64,000 nt of DNA from Mycobacterium heckeshornense (GCF_016592155.1 NZ_AP024237.1:2852001-2916000), one strand, 5' to 3'. Positions 9,218-18,329 are shown, counted from the first letter of the stretch. Numbers and translations: made by a program. The notes: generated by a model not told the origin, from the letters alone.

Positions 9218-10696
9218 TCAATGTGGCGGTGCAGTTTGCGGCGGTAGTGGGAGCGGCGGCGGTGCGGGTGTCGGCAACGGAGTGGGTTGCGCCCCCGGGT
9301 GCGCGGGTACGAACGGCTCAGACCCTGCCGGCGGTGGGCCGGGTTCTCGCGGCCTCCCGGGCGGAGGCGCTGGCGGCAGGCCCGGGTAGAGCGGTGTTCC
9401 GTCTGGGGCATATCGGGGCGCACCGTAGGGGGGAGCACCCGGGTACGGGACCGGGCCTGGTGCCGGCCCCCCCGGATAGCGAATGCTTGGTGCCTCGGGT
9501 GTCCCGCGGGTGACCGGGAGGTAGTCGGCGTAACCCGGAAAGCCGATGCCTGGGTTGGGCCGCACGTCGACCCCGGTGCCCCATCCAGAATTGGTGACCA
9601 GGTACCGCACCGGCCAGTTTTCGGTAACGTCGGGCAACGAACCGCAACTGGGCGTTCCGCCGGGGCCACCCTTGATCCCGTTGATGGGCAAATTGTCCGG
9701 ATACCGGTAGGCATCGTCGCCGAACAACAGACTGGCGTCCACGATCAGCGACTTGCCGTTATAACCGCCGGCCTGACCAATGAAGTCATCGAGGGCGATC
9801 TTCCCACCGACAAACGTGCAGGTCAGTTGCGGGTTGTATTTCATCAGGAGGCGCGTTGTGGACTCCAGCACGTTGATGGCATGGACCAGGTTGTTCCTGT
9901 TTGGGCCGATCAGGTTGATACCGCTGTTGGATAGCCCAACAACGTTGAGCAGCAGCGAGTCAAGTTGCTTTGCATTGCCGGAGATGGTGGTGCTTGTTGT
10001 GCTCAGGGCGTCCAGCGTCGTCACCAGGTTCGGCGCCGCGTCGCTGTAGGTGTCGGCGAAACCCTTGAGCGCGCGGACGTCAGCCCGGATCGTCTCGCTC
10101 CGAGGATTGATCGCCATCAGGACTTGATTGGCGTCGGTTATAGCTCCACCGAGAGCTTCACCCTTGCCGCGAAAGCCCTCGGCCAACGCCGAGAGCACCG
10201 CGTTCAGTTTGGCGGTGTCGATCTGGTTCAGCACTCCGACCAGGTTCTGGAACACCGTGTTCACTTCGATGCTCACGTTGCGCGAGTGCACCACCGCCCC
10301 GGCCGCCAGATGCTTCGGACTTGGGTGGCCAGGGGTGAGCAGCTCGACGTACTTTGCACCGAACACAGTGGGTGCGGCGATCTCGGCTTCGATATTTGCG
10401 GGGATGTATTTGAGCTGGTCGGAATACAGCTCCAACTGCAGTTTCGCGATGCCGTTCGGCTGCACCGATAGCGACGACACTCGGCCGACCTGAACGCCGC
10501 GAAATTTCACCTTCGCGTAGGGCGCCATCACTAAACCTGCGCGGTCCGACGTAACCGTCACACGCGCGTACGACCTGAAATTCTCGTTGAACCCGGTCAT
10601 TGTGACCGCGGAGGCACCGATGAAGAGGCCGACCAGGATCAGGGTCCACAGTCCGGGATGCAGGCCGGCGATGCGCCGTTGCCGTTTCGATTTCAT
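9218..10696 (-). CDS. mceA: MceA, Mce-family substrate-binding subunit
   Basis: A 492-residue protein, first of the six Mce subunits: membrane anchor at about 14-34 (PGLWTLILVGLFIGASAV), Mce domain (about 40-120; GLVMAPYAKVKFRGVQVGRV, TVFGAKYVEL), the long helical region, a domain with a few cysteines (about 290-360), and a Pro-rich tail from about 395. It begins 5 bases after the yrbEB stop, the standard gene order. With MceB-F it should form the heterohexamer that binds lipids and feeds them to YrbEA/YrbEB; the energising ATPase (MceG) is usually encoded elsewhere and is not seen here. Confidence 0.94.
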   Translation of the reverse strand: MKSKRQRRIAGLHPGLWTLILVGLFIGASAVTMTGFNENFRSYARVTVTSDRAGLVMAPYAKVKFRGVQVGRVSSLSVQPNGIAKLQLELYSDQLKYIPANIEAEIAAPTVFGAKYVELLTPGHPSPKHLAAGAVVHSRNVSIEVNTVFQNLVGVLNQIDTAKLNAVLSALAEGFRGKGEALGGAITDANQVLMAINPRSETIRADVRALKGFADTYSDAAPNLVTTLDALSTTSTTISGNAKQLDSLLLNVVGLSNSGINLIGPNRNNLVHAINVLESTTRLLMKYNPQLTCTFVGGKIALDDFIGQAGGYNGKSLIVDASLLFGDDAYRYPDNLPINGIKGGPGGTPSCGSLPDVTENWPVRYLVTNSGWGTGVDVRPNPGIGFPGYADYLPVTRGTPEAPSIRYPGGPAPGPVPYPGAPPYGAPRYAPDGTPLYPGLPPAPPPGRPREPGPPPAGSEPFVPAHPGAQPTPLPTPAPPPLPLPPQTAPPH

Positions 10697-10701
10697 CGCC
10701 G

Positions 10702-11553
10702 CTATCCCGACAGGTGAAAGCCGCCGGAACGCCCGAACAGAGCTAATGCCGTCATGAAACCCACGATCAGGTTCACTCCCAATGATAGGCGCACCGCACG
10801 ACCGGTCGCCTCACCGACGCCGGCGGGTCCGCCCGAGGCGTTATAGCCGTAGTAGGCGTGGATTAGCATAATCACAGTTACTTGGAAAATTACCTGTACG
10901 AATATCGTAACCGAGTCCATGGGTCTCAGGTAATCGCGGAAGTAGTGGGTGTAGCTGCCAGCCGACTGATGCATTGCGACGACGCTAAGGACGTAACCGG
11001 AAACGAACCCTGCTAGCATCCCGCTGCAATACAAGGGAATTACGACGATCATGCCGGCTACCACCCGGGTGGAGCACAGATAAGGGATGGTAAAGACGCT
11101 CATTGCTTCCAGCCCGTCGATCTCTTCGTTGATGCGCATCGCGCCAAGTTGCGCGGTCACCCCAGCTCCGACCGTCGAGATGATGGCTGCGACACAGATA
11201 AATGGAACCAGGAGGCGGGGGCTAGCGTAAGCGGAGAAAAAGCCTACCAGCGACTCTACACCGAGATTACTCAATTGATCGTAACCAAATATGTTGACTA
11301 TAGCGCCGCCATTGGCATTGATAAAGAAGACGACCCCTATGGACCCCCCAACCAGGGCAACCGCACCGAGACCCCCGGCCATCTGGGTGACCTGGCGCAT
11401 CGTTTCGTATTTATACGTGGTGACGGCTAAACCGATACCGCGCAAAACCGTGGCGTAAAACGCGACCTGTTCCCCGACACGATTCCATCCGTTCATCCCG
11501 GCCCGCATTATTAGAGTCAGCCGGGGTAACCGTGCACTCGCTGGCTGGCTCAC
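10702..11553 (-). CDS. yrbEB: YrbEB, permease subunit of the Mce lipid importer
   Basis: The start was placed at the GTG at 11553, which overlaps the yrbEA stop as GTGA; this gives 283 residues, the normal size for YrbE proteins (about 265-290). An in-frame opening extends to 12447 but would run through yrbEA and carries no homology. The protein is an integral membrane permease of the MlaE type, with about five to six hydrophobic segments and the conserved EQVAFY, VGAGVTAQLGAMRINEEIDGLEAM and YYGYNASGGPAGVGEATGRAV motifs. It pairs with YrbEA to form the transmembrane core of the ABC-type importer. Confidence 0.93.
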   Translation of the reverse strand: MSQPASARLPRLTLIMRAGMNGWNRVGEQVAFYATVLRGIGLAVTTYKYETMRQVTQMAGGLGAVALVGGSIGVVFFINANGGAIVNIFGYDQLSNLGVESLVGFFSAYASPRLLVPFICVAAIISTVGAGVTAQLGAMRINEEIDGLEAMSVFTIPYLCSTRVVAGMIVVIPLYCSGMLAGFVSGYVLSVVAMHQSAGSYTHYFRDYLRPMDSVTIFVQVIFQVTVIMLIHAYYGYNASGGPAGVGEATGRAVRLSLGVNLIVGFMTALALFGRSGGFHLSG

Positions 11554-12368
11554 CGCATCACCCGTATCAGCGCATCGCCAACGGTGGTTAGCACCGTGCT
11601 GAGCACGAACAGGGCCATGTACGTGAGAACTACTGTCTCGTTGACCGCAGTGCCCACGCCCTGCGAACCGCCGGCCACATGGAGACCCTTGTAACAAGCG
11701 ATCAGACCGGCTGTTGCACCGAAAACCAGGGCCTTGACGATAGCGACGATCAAGTCGGGAAGCCCGGTCAACAACGTGAGACTCGCCATAAAGGAACCGG
11801 GGTTGACATCCTGGAAATACACGGAGAAAGAAAATCCAGTAACCAAGCAAACAGTGCACACCACGGCGAACAGCAGTACCCCGCTGACCGCGAGTGCGAC
11901 CACTCTCGGCACCACCAGCCTCTGGACCGGATCGACACCCATCACCTTCATGGCGTCGATCTCCTCGCGGATGGTGCGCGAACCAAGGTCTGCGCACATG
12001 GCCGTCGCGGCGGCGCCGCCGAGGGCCAAAGTCGTGGTTATCGGCGCAGTCTGCGAGACTACGGCGAGGGCTACACCCGCGCCGCTGAGATCGGCGGCAC
12101 CGATCTCCAGCAACAGGACATTGAACATGAAAGCCGCAAGTACGTTGAAGCCGAACGCAACCATGGCGCCGGGCCCCGTCGATACTCTCGCGATAAACCA
12201 AAGCTGCTCGATGAACTCCCTCCAGGCGAACCGCGAGCGGAACAGTACGACCAGGACGTCCAACGACAGCGCGACGAAGCCGCCGAACCCTCGGAATGGC
12301 GTGACTAGTGCGCGGATCGGCTTGACTAGTGGGTGGACCGGCATGACTGGTGGGGCTGTTGCGACCAC
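11550..12368 (-). CDS. yrbEA: YrbEA, permease subunit of the Mce lipid importer
   Basis: A 272-residue MlaE-family permease, first gene of the operon. It starts at GTG with AAAGGA seven bases upstream. Typical features are EFIEQLWFIARV, the motif around LGSRTIREEIDAMKVMGVDP and, near the end, a YKG...GGSQGVGTAVNETV block that corresponds to the conserved G-A-x-G-V-G-x-A segment. Hydrophobic helices span most of the sequence. Its stop overlaps the yrbEB start. The promoter should lie in the 600 bases upstream (12369-12979), immediately before which the mobile-element region begins. Confidence 0.93.
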   Translation of the reverse strand: MVATAPPVMPVHPLVKPIRALVTPFRGFGGFVALSLDVLVVLFRSRFAWREFIEQLWFIARVSTGPGAMVAFGFNVLAAFMFNVLLLEIGAADLSGAGVALAVVSQTAPITTTLALGGAAATAMCADLGSRTIREEIDAMKVMGVDPVQRLVVPRVVALAVSGVLLFAVVCTVCLVTGFSFSVYFQDVNPGSFMASLTLLTGLPDLIVAIVKALVFGATAGLIACYKGLHVAGGSQGVGTAVNETVVLTYMALFVLSTVLTTVGDALIRVMR

Positions 12369-12979
12369 TAGGACGTCCTTTCACGTCTTGACATATCGCT
12401 GAGTCTCCCCTCGAACGCGGCCTCGCTATGTTCAGCGCCGCACCCACATGCCGGAGTGCTGTGTCCTTATTCGGTATAAATCCTGCGCTGCGTTAGAGAC
12501 TCGTCGTTTCTATCCTGGGTCTGCACGAATGTCAAGTGCGTCACAGTCGAGGGTTGTTTTTCCTGGTAACCGCGCTGCTATTGGCTACCGACCCTACGAG
12601 AGGCCGAACGCTCAAATCAGGAGGGATGCGCCGCATTCGGTTGAGATTTAGGCTCAGGTTTTGACTAGACTTCTGGCGTGGCGCGCGGCGGTAGGAGAGA
12701 AGACCCCGGGGTCGGCCGTCTGACCCGGCGGGTCGCCACAACCCCAGTCCAGGTCAGGCCTTCCGGCACGTTGCCATCCCTGGGACGTAGCTAACAGCGC
12801 GCGGCGGGCTGGGTCCTAACCACAATCGCGAGCTCAGCAGCGCCGGCTGGGGGCTGCTGTTTGCGCGAGCGCGGGCGTCACGGAGCAGAGTTGGCCGGTC
12901 ATCGAGATCCTATGTTGATGGCAGGTCCCCGATAATCGGTCTACCCGGTTCTAGAGCCAGGTTGTGATTGATACCGATT
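12369..12979 (-). promoter_or_regulatory. Upstream region of the mce operon; no gene recognised
   Basis: About 610 bases between yrbEA and the first IS remnant. I see no convincing gene on either strand: the openings present are short and lack family pattern or a good ribosome binding site. The operon promoter and any regulator site should lie here, but I cannot point to a specific -10/-35 pair with confidence. No FadR/GntR-type regulator gene is adjacent, although several mycobacterial mce operons have one just upstream; it may have been lost when the mobile elements arrived. Confidence 0.45.
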
Positions 12980-13199
12980 TCAGTTGATCTCGCAGGCCAC
13001 GGGGTGATGGGTGTGGCTGCACCGGGTAGCGTACTCGATCGGGGTCAGATAGCCCAGCGCCGAGTGACGATGCCGATGATTATGTTCATGCTTGAAGTCG
13101 TCGATGACGACGCGAGCCTCGAGCAGGTTGGTCCAGTGGTTGCGGTTGAGACACTCCTTTCGCAGCCGGTTGTTGAACGATTCGATGTAGCCGTTCTCC
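12980..13199 (-). pseudogene. IS3-family OrfB tail, cut by the IS3-I insertion
   Basis: On the minus strand the last 70 codons read SFNNRLRKECLNRNHWTNLL, then DDFKHEHNHRHRHSALGYLTP, ending ...ACEIN with a stop at 12980. This is the typical IS3 OrfB C-terminus, just after the catalytic glutamate region (Y-I-E-S-F-N-x-R-L-R-x-E). The 5' side is cut at 13200, where the terminal repeat of IS3-I begins, so this fragment is an older IS into which IS3-I jumped. The remainder of the gene is not found in the window. Confidence 0.7.
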
Positions 13200-13241
13200 T
13201 GAACCGCCCCGGTGAGTCCGGAGACTTTCTGGTGTGTGAGC

Positions 13242-13336
13242 TCAGCCGGCGGCTGGTCTTCGGTGTTGAGCGTAGTAGGCGGCCTCCAGGTCTACTGGTG
13301 GGATATCGCCGCAGTACTTGTAGAGGCGGCGATGGT
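13242..13336 (-). pseudogene. IS3-I orfB, 3' exon after the group II intron
   Basis: After intron removal the codon interrupted at the junction becomes AAC and the reading runs N-HRRLYKYCGDIPPVDLEAAY to the stop TGA at 13242. The HRRLYxYCGDIPPVxxE pattern is the C-terminus of the IS6110-like group of IS3 OrfB proteins. The continuity of sequence and frame with 15501 is what fixes the intron boundary. Confidence 0.8.
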
Positions 13337-13401
13337 GTAGGGGTCGGACCGCAGCGCCCTGCCGGTCTTTCGACGCGGTGGGTTTCTGCGGCCCGCCCTC
13401 C

Positions 13402-13435
13402 GAACCGGACGTGCATGTCTCCACGCATCCGGCTC
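13402..13435 (-). ncRNA. Group II intron domain V
   Basis: The minus strand reads GAGCCGGATGCGTGG, then AGACA, then TGCACGTCCGGTTC: 34 bases forming the short catalytic hairpin with the AGC triad at its 5' foot and the paired CCG(G)A/TCCGG stems of domain V. It lies just after the maturase stop and before the domain VI hairpin, the usual place. Confidence 0.88.
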
Positions 13436-13444
13436 TCCACTTGT

Positions 13445-14893
13445 TCATGCCGCTGGTGCGGTGTCGGTGTCGGGTGGCCAATTCGCCCATGGTGCAGGGA
13501 TCTTCGAGCCCCGGTATCGGTAGCGGAGGACCGTCACCGATCGTGGCCGGAACAGCTCGACACGTCGGTCGCTGATCTGCCAGTCAGGCCAGAAGCGACG
13601 GCGTAGCGTTCCCCAGGTCAGGCCGAGGTGTCGTTTACGCAGCCAATACGCAACCCGCATGAATGCGAAGTGGTCGACGTAGCAGAAGGTGCGTTTAGAC
13701 ACTCCGTGCTTGAAATAGTTGCACCAGCCCCGTAGCACGGGGTTGACCTGCCGGAGCAGGTCGGCGAGTGTGTGATGTTTGTTGCGGCGCGTCAGTTTCC
13801 GGATCTTGCCGGTGATCGAGGCCAGCGATTTCTTCGATGGCCAGGTGTAGACGAACCGCTTGCTGCTGCCCGGTTTGGTTCGCCGCTGGATGCGGAAGCC
13901 CAAGAACTCGAAGCCCTCGTCGATGTGGCAGACCCTGGTTTTCTCGACCGACAAGCGCAGGCTCATCGGTGCGAGTACCGCTTCGACCTCATCCCATAGT
14001 GCTTCGGCATGAGCGCGTGTGCCGTTGATCAGCACCACGAAATCGTCTGCATAGCGGACGATCCGATAGGTGGCGCCTCCGGCGCGCCGATGCTTGGTGC
14101 GCTTCCAGTTCGTATCGAGCGCTTCCCACTGACGCATGAAGTGCTCGTCGAGAACCGACAGGGCGATATTGGCCAGCAGCGGTGAGAGGATCCCGCCCTG
14201 GGGAGTGCCGGTCGGCGTATCCCGATGTACCGCATCCTCGGAGAGGATCCCGGCTTTCAGGAACGCCTTGATCAGCGTGAGCACCCGCTTGTCACCGACC
14301 CGCATCCGCACCCGATCCATCAGTGCACAATGCGAGATCTCATCGAAGCAGGCCGTGATGTCTGCTTCAAAGACCCACTCGTACCCCTTGTTACCCGAGG
14401 TGTAGTGGTGGATCTCGGCGATCGCATCCTGTGCCCGCCGTCTCGGCCGAAACCCATACGAGCACGGCTTGAAATCCGCCTCGTAGATGGGTTCCAGCAC
14501 CAGCTTCAGCGCTGCCTGCACGATCCTGTCGGCGGTGGTCGGGATTCCCAGGCGTCGCATCTTGCCGTTCGCCTTGGGGATCAACTTCTCCCGCACCGCA
14601 ACCGGTGTGAACCGGCGTTCTTTCAGGTCGCCTTGCAGTTCTGCAAGGAGTTGCACCGCTCGGTCATCGATGGAGGACGGTGTCACTCCATCGATCCCGG
14701 CCGTGCGTGCTCCCTTGTTGCCCCGCACCCTGTTCCACGCCACGACGAGGAACGCTGGGTCATAAACGAGGTTGAACAGATCATCAAACCGGCGGCCCGG
14801 ATCGGCCACCGCCCAACGATGCAGTTTCCGCTGCATCATGCGTACCCGCAGCCACGCCTCATCGACGTCGGGCCACGGCGCGCCGGTATTCAC
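13445..14893 (-). CDS. ltrA: Group II intron reverse transcriptase/maturase
   Basis: From the GTG at 14893 (VNTGAPWP, preceded by GAAGG) the product is 482 residues. It has the group II RT pattern: an N-terminal block (DDLFNLVYDPAFL), fingers and palm with IPKANGKMRRLGIPTTADRI, YGFRPRRRAQDAI, the catalytic motif A aspartate (EADITACFD), GTPQGGILSPLLANI and the YADD box (IVRYADDFVVL). A thumb/maturase domain X ends with RGWCNYFKHG. I see no C-terminal H-N-H endonuclease, which fits classes that retro-home without second-strand cleavage by the protein. The protein reverse transcribes the intron RNA and assists its splicing. An in-frame opening reaches 15115 but is intron RNA sequence without homology. 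Confidence 0.9.
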   Translation of the reverse strand: MNTGAPWPDVDEAWLRVRMMQRKLHRWAVADPGRRFDDLFNLVYDPAFLVVAWNRVRGNKGARTAGIDGVTPSSIDDRAVQLLAELQGDLKERRFTPVAVREKLIPKANGKMRRLGIPTTADRIVQAALKLVLEPIYEADFKPCSYGFRPRRRAQDAIAEIHHYTSGNKGYEWVFEADITACFDEISHCALMDRVRMRVGDKRVLTLIKAFLKAGILSEDAVHRDTPTGTPQGGILSPLLANIALSVLDEHFMRQWEALDTNWKRTKHRRAGGATYRIVRYADDFVVLINGTRAHAEALWDEVEAVLAPMSLRLSVEKTRVCHIDEGFEFLGFRIQRRTKPGSSKRFVYTWPSKKSLASITGKIRKLTRRNKHHTLADLLRQVNPVLRGWCNYFKHGVSKRTFCYVDHFAFMRVAYWLRKRHLGLTWGTLRRRFWPDWQISDRRVELFRPRSVTVLRYRYRGSKIPAPWANWPPDTDTAPAA

Positions 14894-15500
14894 CAGCGAC
14901 CTTCGCGCAATGCTCGGCAACCGCGAACAAGCTGGACCCCTTCGCCATGTGACCGGCTTTCCCGGACTCGGACTACTACGGATCCTCCGCCCCCACACGA
15001 CGGCATCGGCCGGCGACGGACCTTCCCGCCGAAACGCTGGATGCGCTCCGGGAAGGGGACCACCGCGTGGGTTCCCACGTTCACTGTCAGATCGATCGAC
15101 GGGCGAGGTGCCCAACTATGCTCCTGCGGCATCGCCACGGCTACGCCGCGGGCCTTCACCGTGACCTCCCGACCGGCGGTACAAACCGATCGCGGAGTTC
15201 CCCGCACCACACCGTGATACGAGTGTGCGCCGCTGCCCAGCCCAGATCCGCCAGATTCGAGCTGGTGGGAACAGACTTGAGGAGCGTTCAGACGCTGGTT
15301 TCTCACGTACACCGTCCCGTCTTGCTTGCCGGACCCGCGTCGTCTGGCAGTGCCGACGCGTCCCGTCGTTGTCAGGGCTGCTTTCCACCCTCATCGGCGT
15401 CCCCCGAATCAGGCTGCCCCCAGCTTCAACCCGCTGCCGCGACAGCGGACAGACGAAGGATTCTCACCTCCATTCGATCCCACAGCGCCTCGTGGCGCTC

Positions 15501-16257
15501 TGAACCAGTCCACCCATTCGGCGGTGGCCAACTCGACCTCCTCGATGGTGCGCCAGGGTTTGCGGGGTTTGATCAACTCGGTCTTGTACAAGCCGATGAT
15601 CGTCTCGGCCAACGCGTTGTCGTAGGACGATCCGACTGCCCCGACCGAGGGTCGGATACCGGCTTCGGAGAGCCGCTCGGTGAACCGGATCGAGGTGTAT
15701 TGGGATCCTCTATCGGTATGGTGGACAACATCTTTGAGATCAAAGATCCCTTCGCGTTGCCGAGTCCAGATGGCGTGTTCGATGGAATCGAGCACCATTG
15801 AGGTCGCCATCGTTGCGGCCACCCGCCAGCCCAGAATCCGTCGGGCATAGGCGTCGGTGACAAACGCGACGTCGGCAAACCCCGACCAAGTCGATACGTA
15901 AGTCAGGTCGGCCACCCATAGCCGGTTGGGCGCCGGCGGGCCGAATTGGCGACTCACCAGATCGGCGGTCCGGGCCGCCGTCGGATCGGCGAGCGTGGTG
16001 CGTGTGACCCTGCCGCGCACCGCGCCCGAGAGCCCGAGTTCGCCCATCAGCCGCTCGACAGTGCAGCGGGCCACCTCAATGCCTTCGCGGTTAAGCGCCA
16101 GCCACACCTTGCGCGCCCCGTACACCCCGAAGTTCGCGGCGTGGATCCGCCTGATGTGCTCCTTGAGCTTGTCATCGCCGACCTCGCGGCGGCTGGGCTC
16201 ACGGTTGACCTGGTCGTAGTAGGTCGAAGGGGCGATCTGAACGCCGAGTTCAACCAA
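15501..16257 (-). pseudogene. IS3-I orfB, 5' exon (DDE transposase core)
   Basis: About 252 codons of an IS3-family OrfB of the IS6110-like group. All three catalytic blocks are present: LWVADLTYV (first D), VVHHTDRGSQYTS (second D) and NALAETIIGLYKTE (E). The N-terminal 40 or so residues are missing because IS256-B sequence replaces them at 16258, so even precise splicing of the intron would give a truncated transposase. The reading continues artefactually into the intron for 30 codons. Confidence 0.85.
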
Positions 16258-16261
16258 CCGA

Positions 16262-16774
16262 GCCCGTCATGATTTCTGTGTAAGTCTGAGGTGACTTGAC
16301 AACGAGTTGTATTCTAACACAACGGAATCCGTCCAGGGAACAGTTTCGCCAGGGTGTTAAGCGCCACAGTCCAGTTGTAGGTTCCCGTCCCCGAATAGCC
16401 TCCTCTGTGGCTGGAGATGTTGCGCAACCCCAAGTACAGCAACTTGATCGCAGAGTCCTTGTCCGGGAAATGTCCGCGGTTCTTGGTGATTTTGCGTAGC
16501 TGGAAATTGATGGACTCGATCGCGTTTGTCGTGTACACGATCTTGCGTAGTTCCACCGGGTAATCCAGGAAGGCAATGAACTCTGGCCAGGCGCCCCGCC
16601 ACACGTCGATCGCGCCGGGGTATTGCGCACCGAAATCGCGGTCAAACTCTTTGAGCGCGAGCTCAGCGGCATCTACGGTGGGCGCCGAATAGATGGCCCG
16701 CATCGACGAGGCGACCTTGCGGCGGTCCTTATACCACACGAACCGCATCGCATTGCGAATAACATGCACCACGC
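16262..16774 (-). pseudogene. IS256-B transposase, C-terminal part with the element's right end
   Basis: Reads CVVHVIRNAMRF, YKDRRKVASSMRAIYSAP, then the catalytic glutamate region VYTTNAIESINFQLRKITKN, to a stop at 16314 (...GRIPLC). The terminal repeat of the element (GAGCCCGTCA-type, with TCTGTGTAAGTCTGAGGTG) lies at about 16262-16300. The 5' side is cut exactly at the IS110 insertion point. The N-terminal part that follows beyond the IS110 belongs to a different IS256 element (IS256-A), so this locus is a chimera. Confidence 0.85.
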
Positions 16775-16861
16775 AGACTCCCGCTGTCAACCTCGGGTCG
16801 TGGGCATGATTGATCGCCGCGGCGGGCTGACTTTGCTCAGCGCGGGGGCGGGGTGGGGTTG

Positions 16862-18082
16862 TTAGGCGGCGGTGGCGCGGTGGTGGATGGCCGGGTCGTA
16901 GGGGTTGTGGTCGTGCCAGCAGCGCCACAAGATGCGACACCAGCGGGCGCCCAGGCCACGCAGGGCACGATGGTGTGGGTGGCCGGCGGCGCGGGCGTGT
17001 TGGTAGATGTCGGCCGACCAGAGGTCTTCACGGACGGCGACGAACATCCACCAGTCGATGGCGTGCCGCATCCGCCGGTTGGCGGCGTAGCGGAAGCGAA
17101 CCTGACCTGTGCGCCCGGACACCTTGGTGACCGGAGCCAAGCCGGTCTCTGCCAACAATGACGGCGCCGAAGGAAAACGACTGCGCTCCTCACCCATTTC
17201 GGAGATCAACACGGCGGCGGTGACCGGTCCGATGCCGGGGAAACTGGTGAAGATCGGGGTGTCCGGGTGCGCCTCAAGCAGTTCGCCCAGTCGTTTGTCA
17301 TGGGCTCGCAAATGGGTGTTGAGTAGAGCCAGTTGTTCGGTGAATGCTTTGGCCGCCAACGCTTTGCCAGCAACGGTGCCGTCGCTCGCCGATAGCAGAT
17401 GCGGCTGCATCCGGGCGACAAGTGTCTCGGGTTTGTGCCGGCCACTGTAGCCGTGCCGGGACGTGAACGCGCCCATCCGCGCAGCGGTGATCCGGCCCGC
17501 CTGCACGGGAGTGGGATAGCTGCGGATGAAGGACAGGGTGATGTCCCGGTCCAGTGCAGAAAACAGGTGCAACGGGCACGGATGATAGGCATCCAAGATT
17601 GACCGCAGTCGATTCTCGGTGTCCACCTGCATATCCAGGATGCGTTGACGATCGCGGCTCACTGCGGTCAGCTCCGCTAGAAGCGGCGACGGAACGGCCA
17701 ACGGCCGCCACTGGGCATACTGGTGACGCAACGTATCGGCCAACACATAGGCATCGAATTCGTCGGACTTGGCGGCCGCCATCCGATAGCGTTCGCGTGC
17801 TCGCGCCGAGATTTTCGGTGACACGCAATAAATTTCGGCATCGCAGTGGTGCTGGAGATATTCGACCAGTAGCCCTTCGGCCCGCTCGATCGCGATCCGG
17901 ACCGCACCGGTGAACGAAGCAATCAACCCGACCAGGACGGCCAGACCATCGACGGTGTGAGCGACCTTGCGACTGAGCAGCTGCTGGCCGGTGCCATCCA
18001 GCACACACAGGTGATGGAAGCGCCCGCCCCAGTCGATCCCACACCAGAAGCTGTTCGGCCGTTGCAGAGTACTCTGATTCAT
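16862..18082 (-). CDS. IS110-family transposase (DEDD recombinase), copy 1
   Basis: A 406-residue protein with both IS110 domains. The N-terminal RuvC-like DEDD domain has D17 (GIDWGG), E66 (AIERAEG), D107 and D110 (KSDEFD); the C-terminal Transposase_20 domain has FPGIGPVTAAVLISE and the candidate catalytic serine S322 (KVSGRT). It should catalyse RNA-guided recombination between the element ends and a target. Copy 1 differs from copies 2 and 3 by at least two substitutions (Gly for Arg after SGRT, His for Gln near AGxPHH). The 245-base leader upstream is non-coding and structured. Confidence 0.93.
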   Translation of the reverse strand: MNQSTLQRPNSFWCGIDWGGRFHHLCVLDGTGQQLLSRKVAHTVDGLAVLVGLIASFTGAVRIAIERAEGLLVEYLQHHCDAEIYCVSPKISARARERYRMAAAKSDEFDAYVLADTLRHQYAQWRPLAVPSPLLAELTAVSRDRQRILDMQVDTENRLRSILDAYHPCPLHLFSALDRDITLSFIRSYPTPVQAGRITAARMGAFTSRHGYSGRHKPETLVARMQPHLLSASDGTVAGKALAAKAFTEQLALLNTHLRAHDKRLGELLEAHPDTPIFTSFPGIGPVTAAVLISEMGEERSRFPSAPSLLAETGLAPVTKVSGRTGQVRFRYAANRRMRHAIDWWMFVAVREDLWSADIYQHARAAGHPHHRALRGLGARWCRILWRCWHDHNPYDPAIHHRATAA

Positions 18083-18128
18083 TGCACTTGGATCCCTTTC
18101 AATGTGAAAGGTTCACCCTGCGATCGCG

Positions 18129-18283
18129 AGGCCTGCCCGGAACCTCATCTCGGCACTCACCGCCCACAGCGGTGGCGCTGCTCTCGCTGGCCGGTCCACG
18201 CCCCGCAGCCACCACGGGCGGACAGGTCTGCATGTGGACCTCGAAGGTGACGCGTTTGCGTGGGCCCTGCCCGTGGTGGTGCA
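18129..18283 (-). ncRNA. Predicted bridge RNA of IS110 copy 1
   Basis: Same sequence as in copies 2 and 3 (see the copy 3 entry for structure). It is located in the leader between the left end of the element and the transposase start, where IS110-group bridge RNAs are encoded. Confidence 0.6.
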
Positions 18284-18329
18284 GGTGAACGCCGAGACCA
18301 TCCCGGCCGATCCATTGTTAATAGATGAG

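Larger units (their letters stand above)
13337..15500 (-). mobile_element. Group II intron (2,164 bases) inside an IS3 transposase gene
   Basis: The boundaries come from comparison with uninterrupted IS3 OrfB coding sequence (WVDWF-NHRR). The upstream exon ends ...GACTGGTTCA (last base at 15501) and the downstream exon begins ACCATCGCC (first base at 13336); what lies between starts GAGCGCC and ends CCCCTAC. The 3' end therefore has the AY dinucleotide expected of group II introns, while the 5' end is GAGCG rather than the consensus GUGYG. The intron encodes a maturase and has a clear domain V (13402-13435) followed by a domain VI-like hairpin (GGGCCGCAG pairing with CTGCGGTCC). It lies in the sense orientation of orfB, so splicing would restore the transposase mRNA. 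Confidence 0.85.
13200..16258 (-). mobile_element. IS3-I copy 1, split by a group II intron and truncated at its 5' side
   Basis: One end is the terminal repeat TGAACCGCCCCGG at 13200, the same sequence that ends the IS3-I fragments at 47921 and (as GAACCGCCCCGGGA) 27053. The element carries only orfB here; orfA and the other end are missing, replaced at about 16259 by the end of IS256-B. A group II intron occupies 13337-15500. Without the intron the two orfB parts join in frame. Confidence 0.78.
16777..18327 (-). mobile_element. IS110 element, copy 1 (1,551 bases)
   Basis: The ends were defined by comparing the three copies. The element runs from CATCTATTAAC (18327) to GGGAGT (16777) and is flanked by the dinucleotide CT on both sides (18328-18329 and 16775-16776 on the minus strand), the core expected of an IS110-type insertion, without terminal inverted repeats. 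It lies between IS256-A N-terminal and IS256-B C-terminal coding sequence at the codons for QT|CVVH. Confidence 0.88.

Noticed and set aside
9190..9714. N-terminal extension of MceB.
   Set aside because: It lies within mceA in another frame, has no homology, and a good start with ribosome site exists at 9189.
11554..12447. N-terminal extension of YrbEB.
   Set aside because: It overlaps all of yrbEA in another frame; the GTGA overlap start at 11553 gives the normal family length.
14894..15115. Extension of the maturase upstream of GTG 14893.
   Set aside because: This is structured intron RNA (domains I-IV); the residues have no family pattern.
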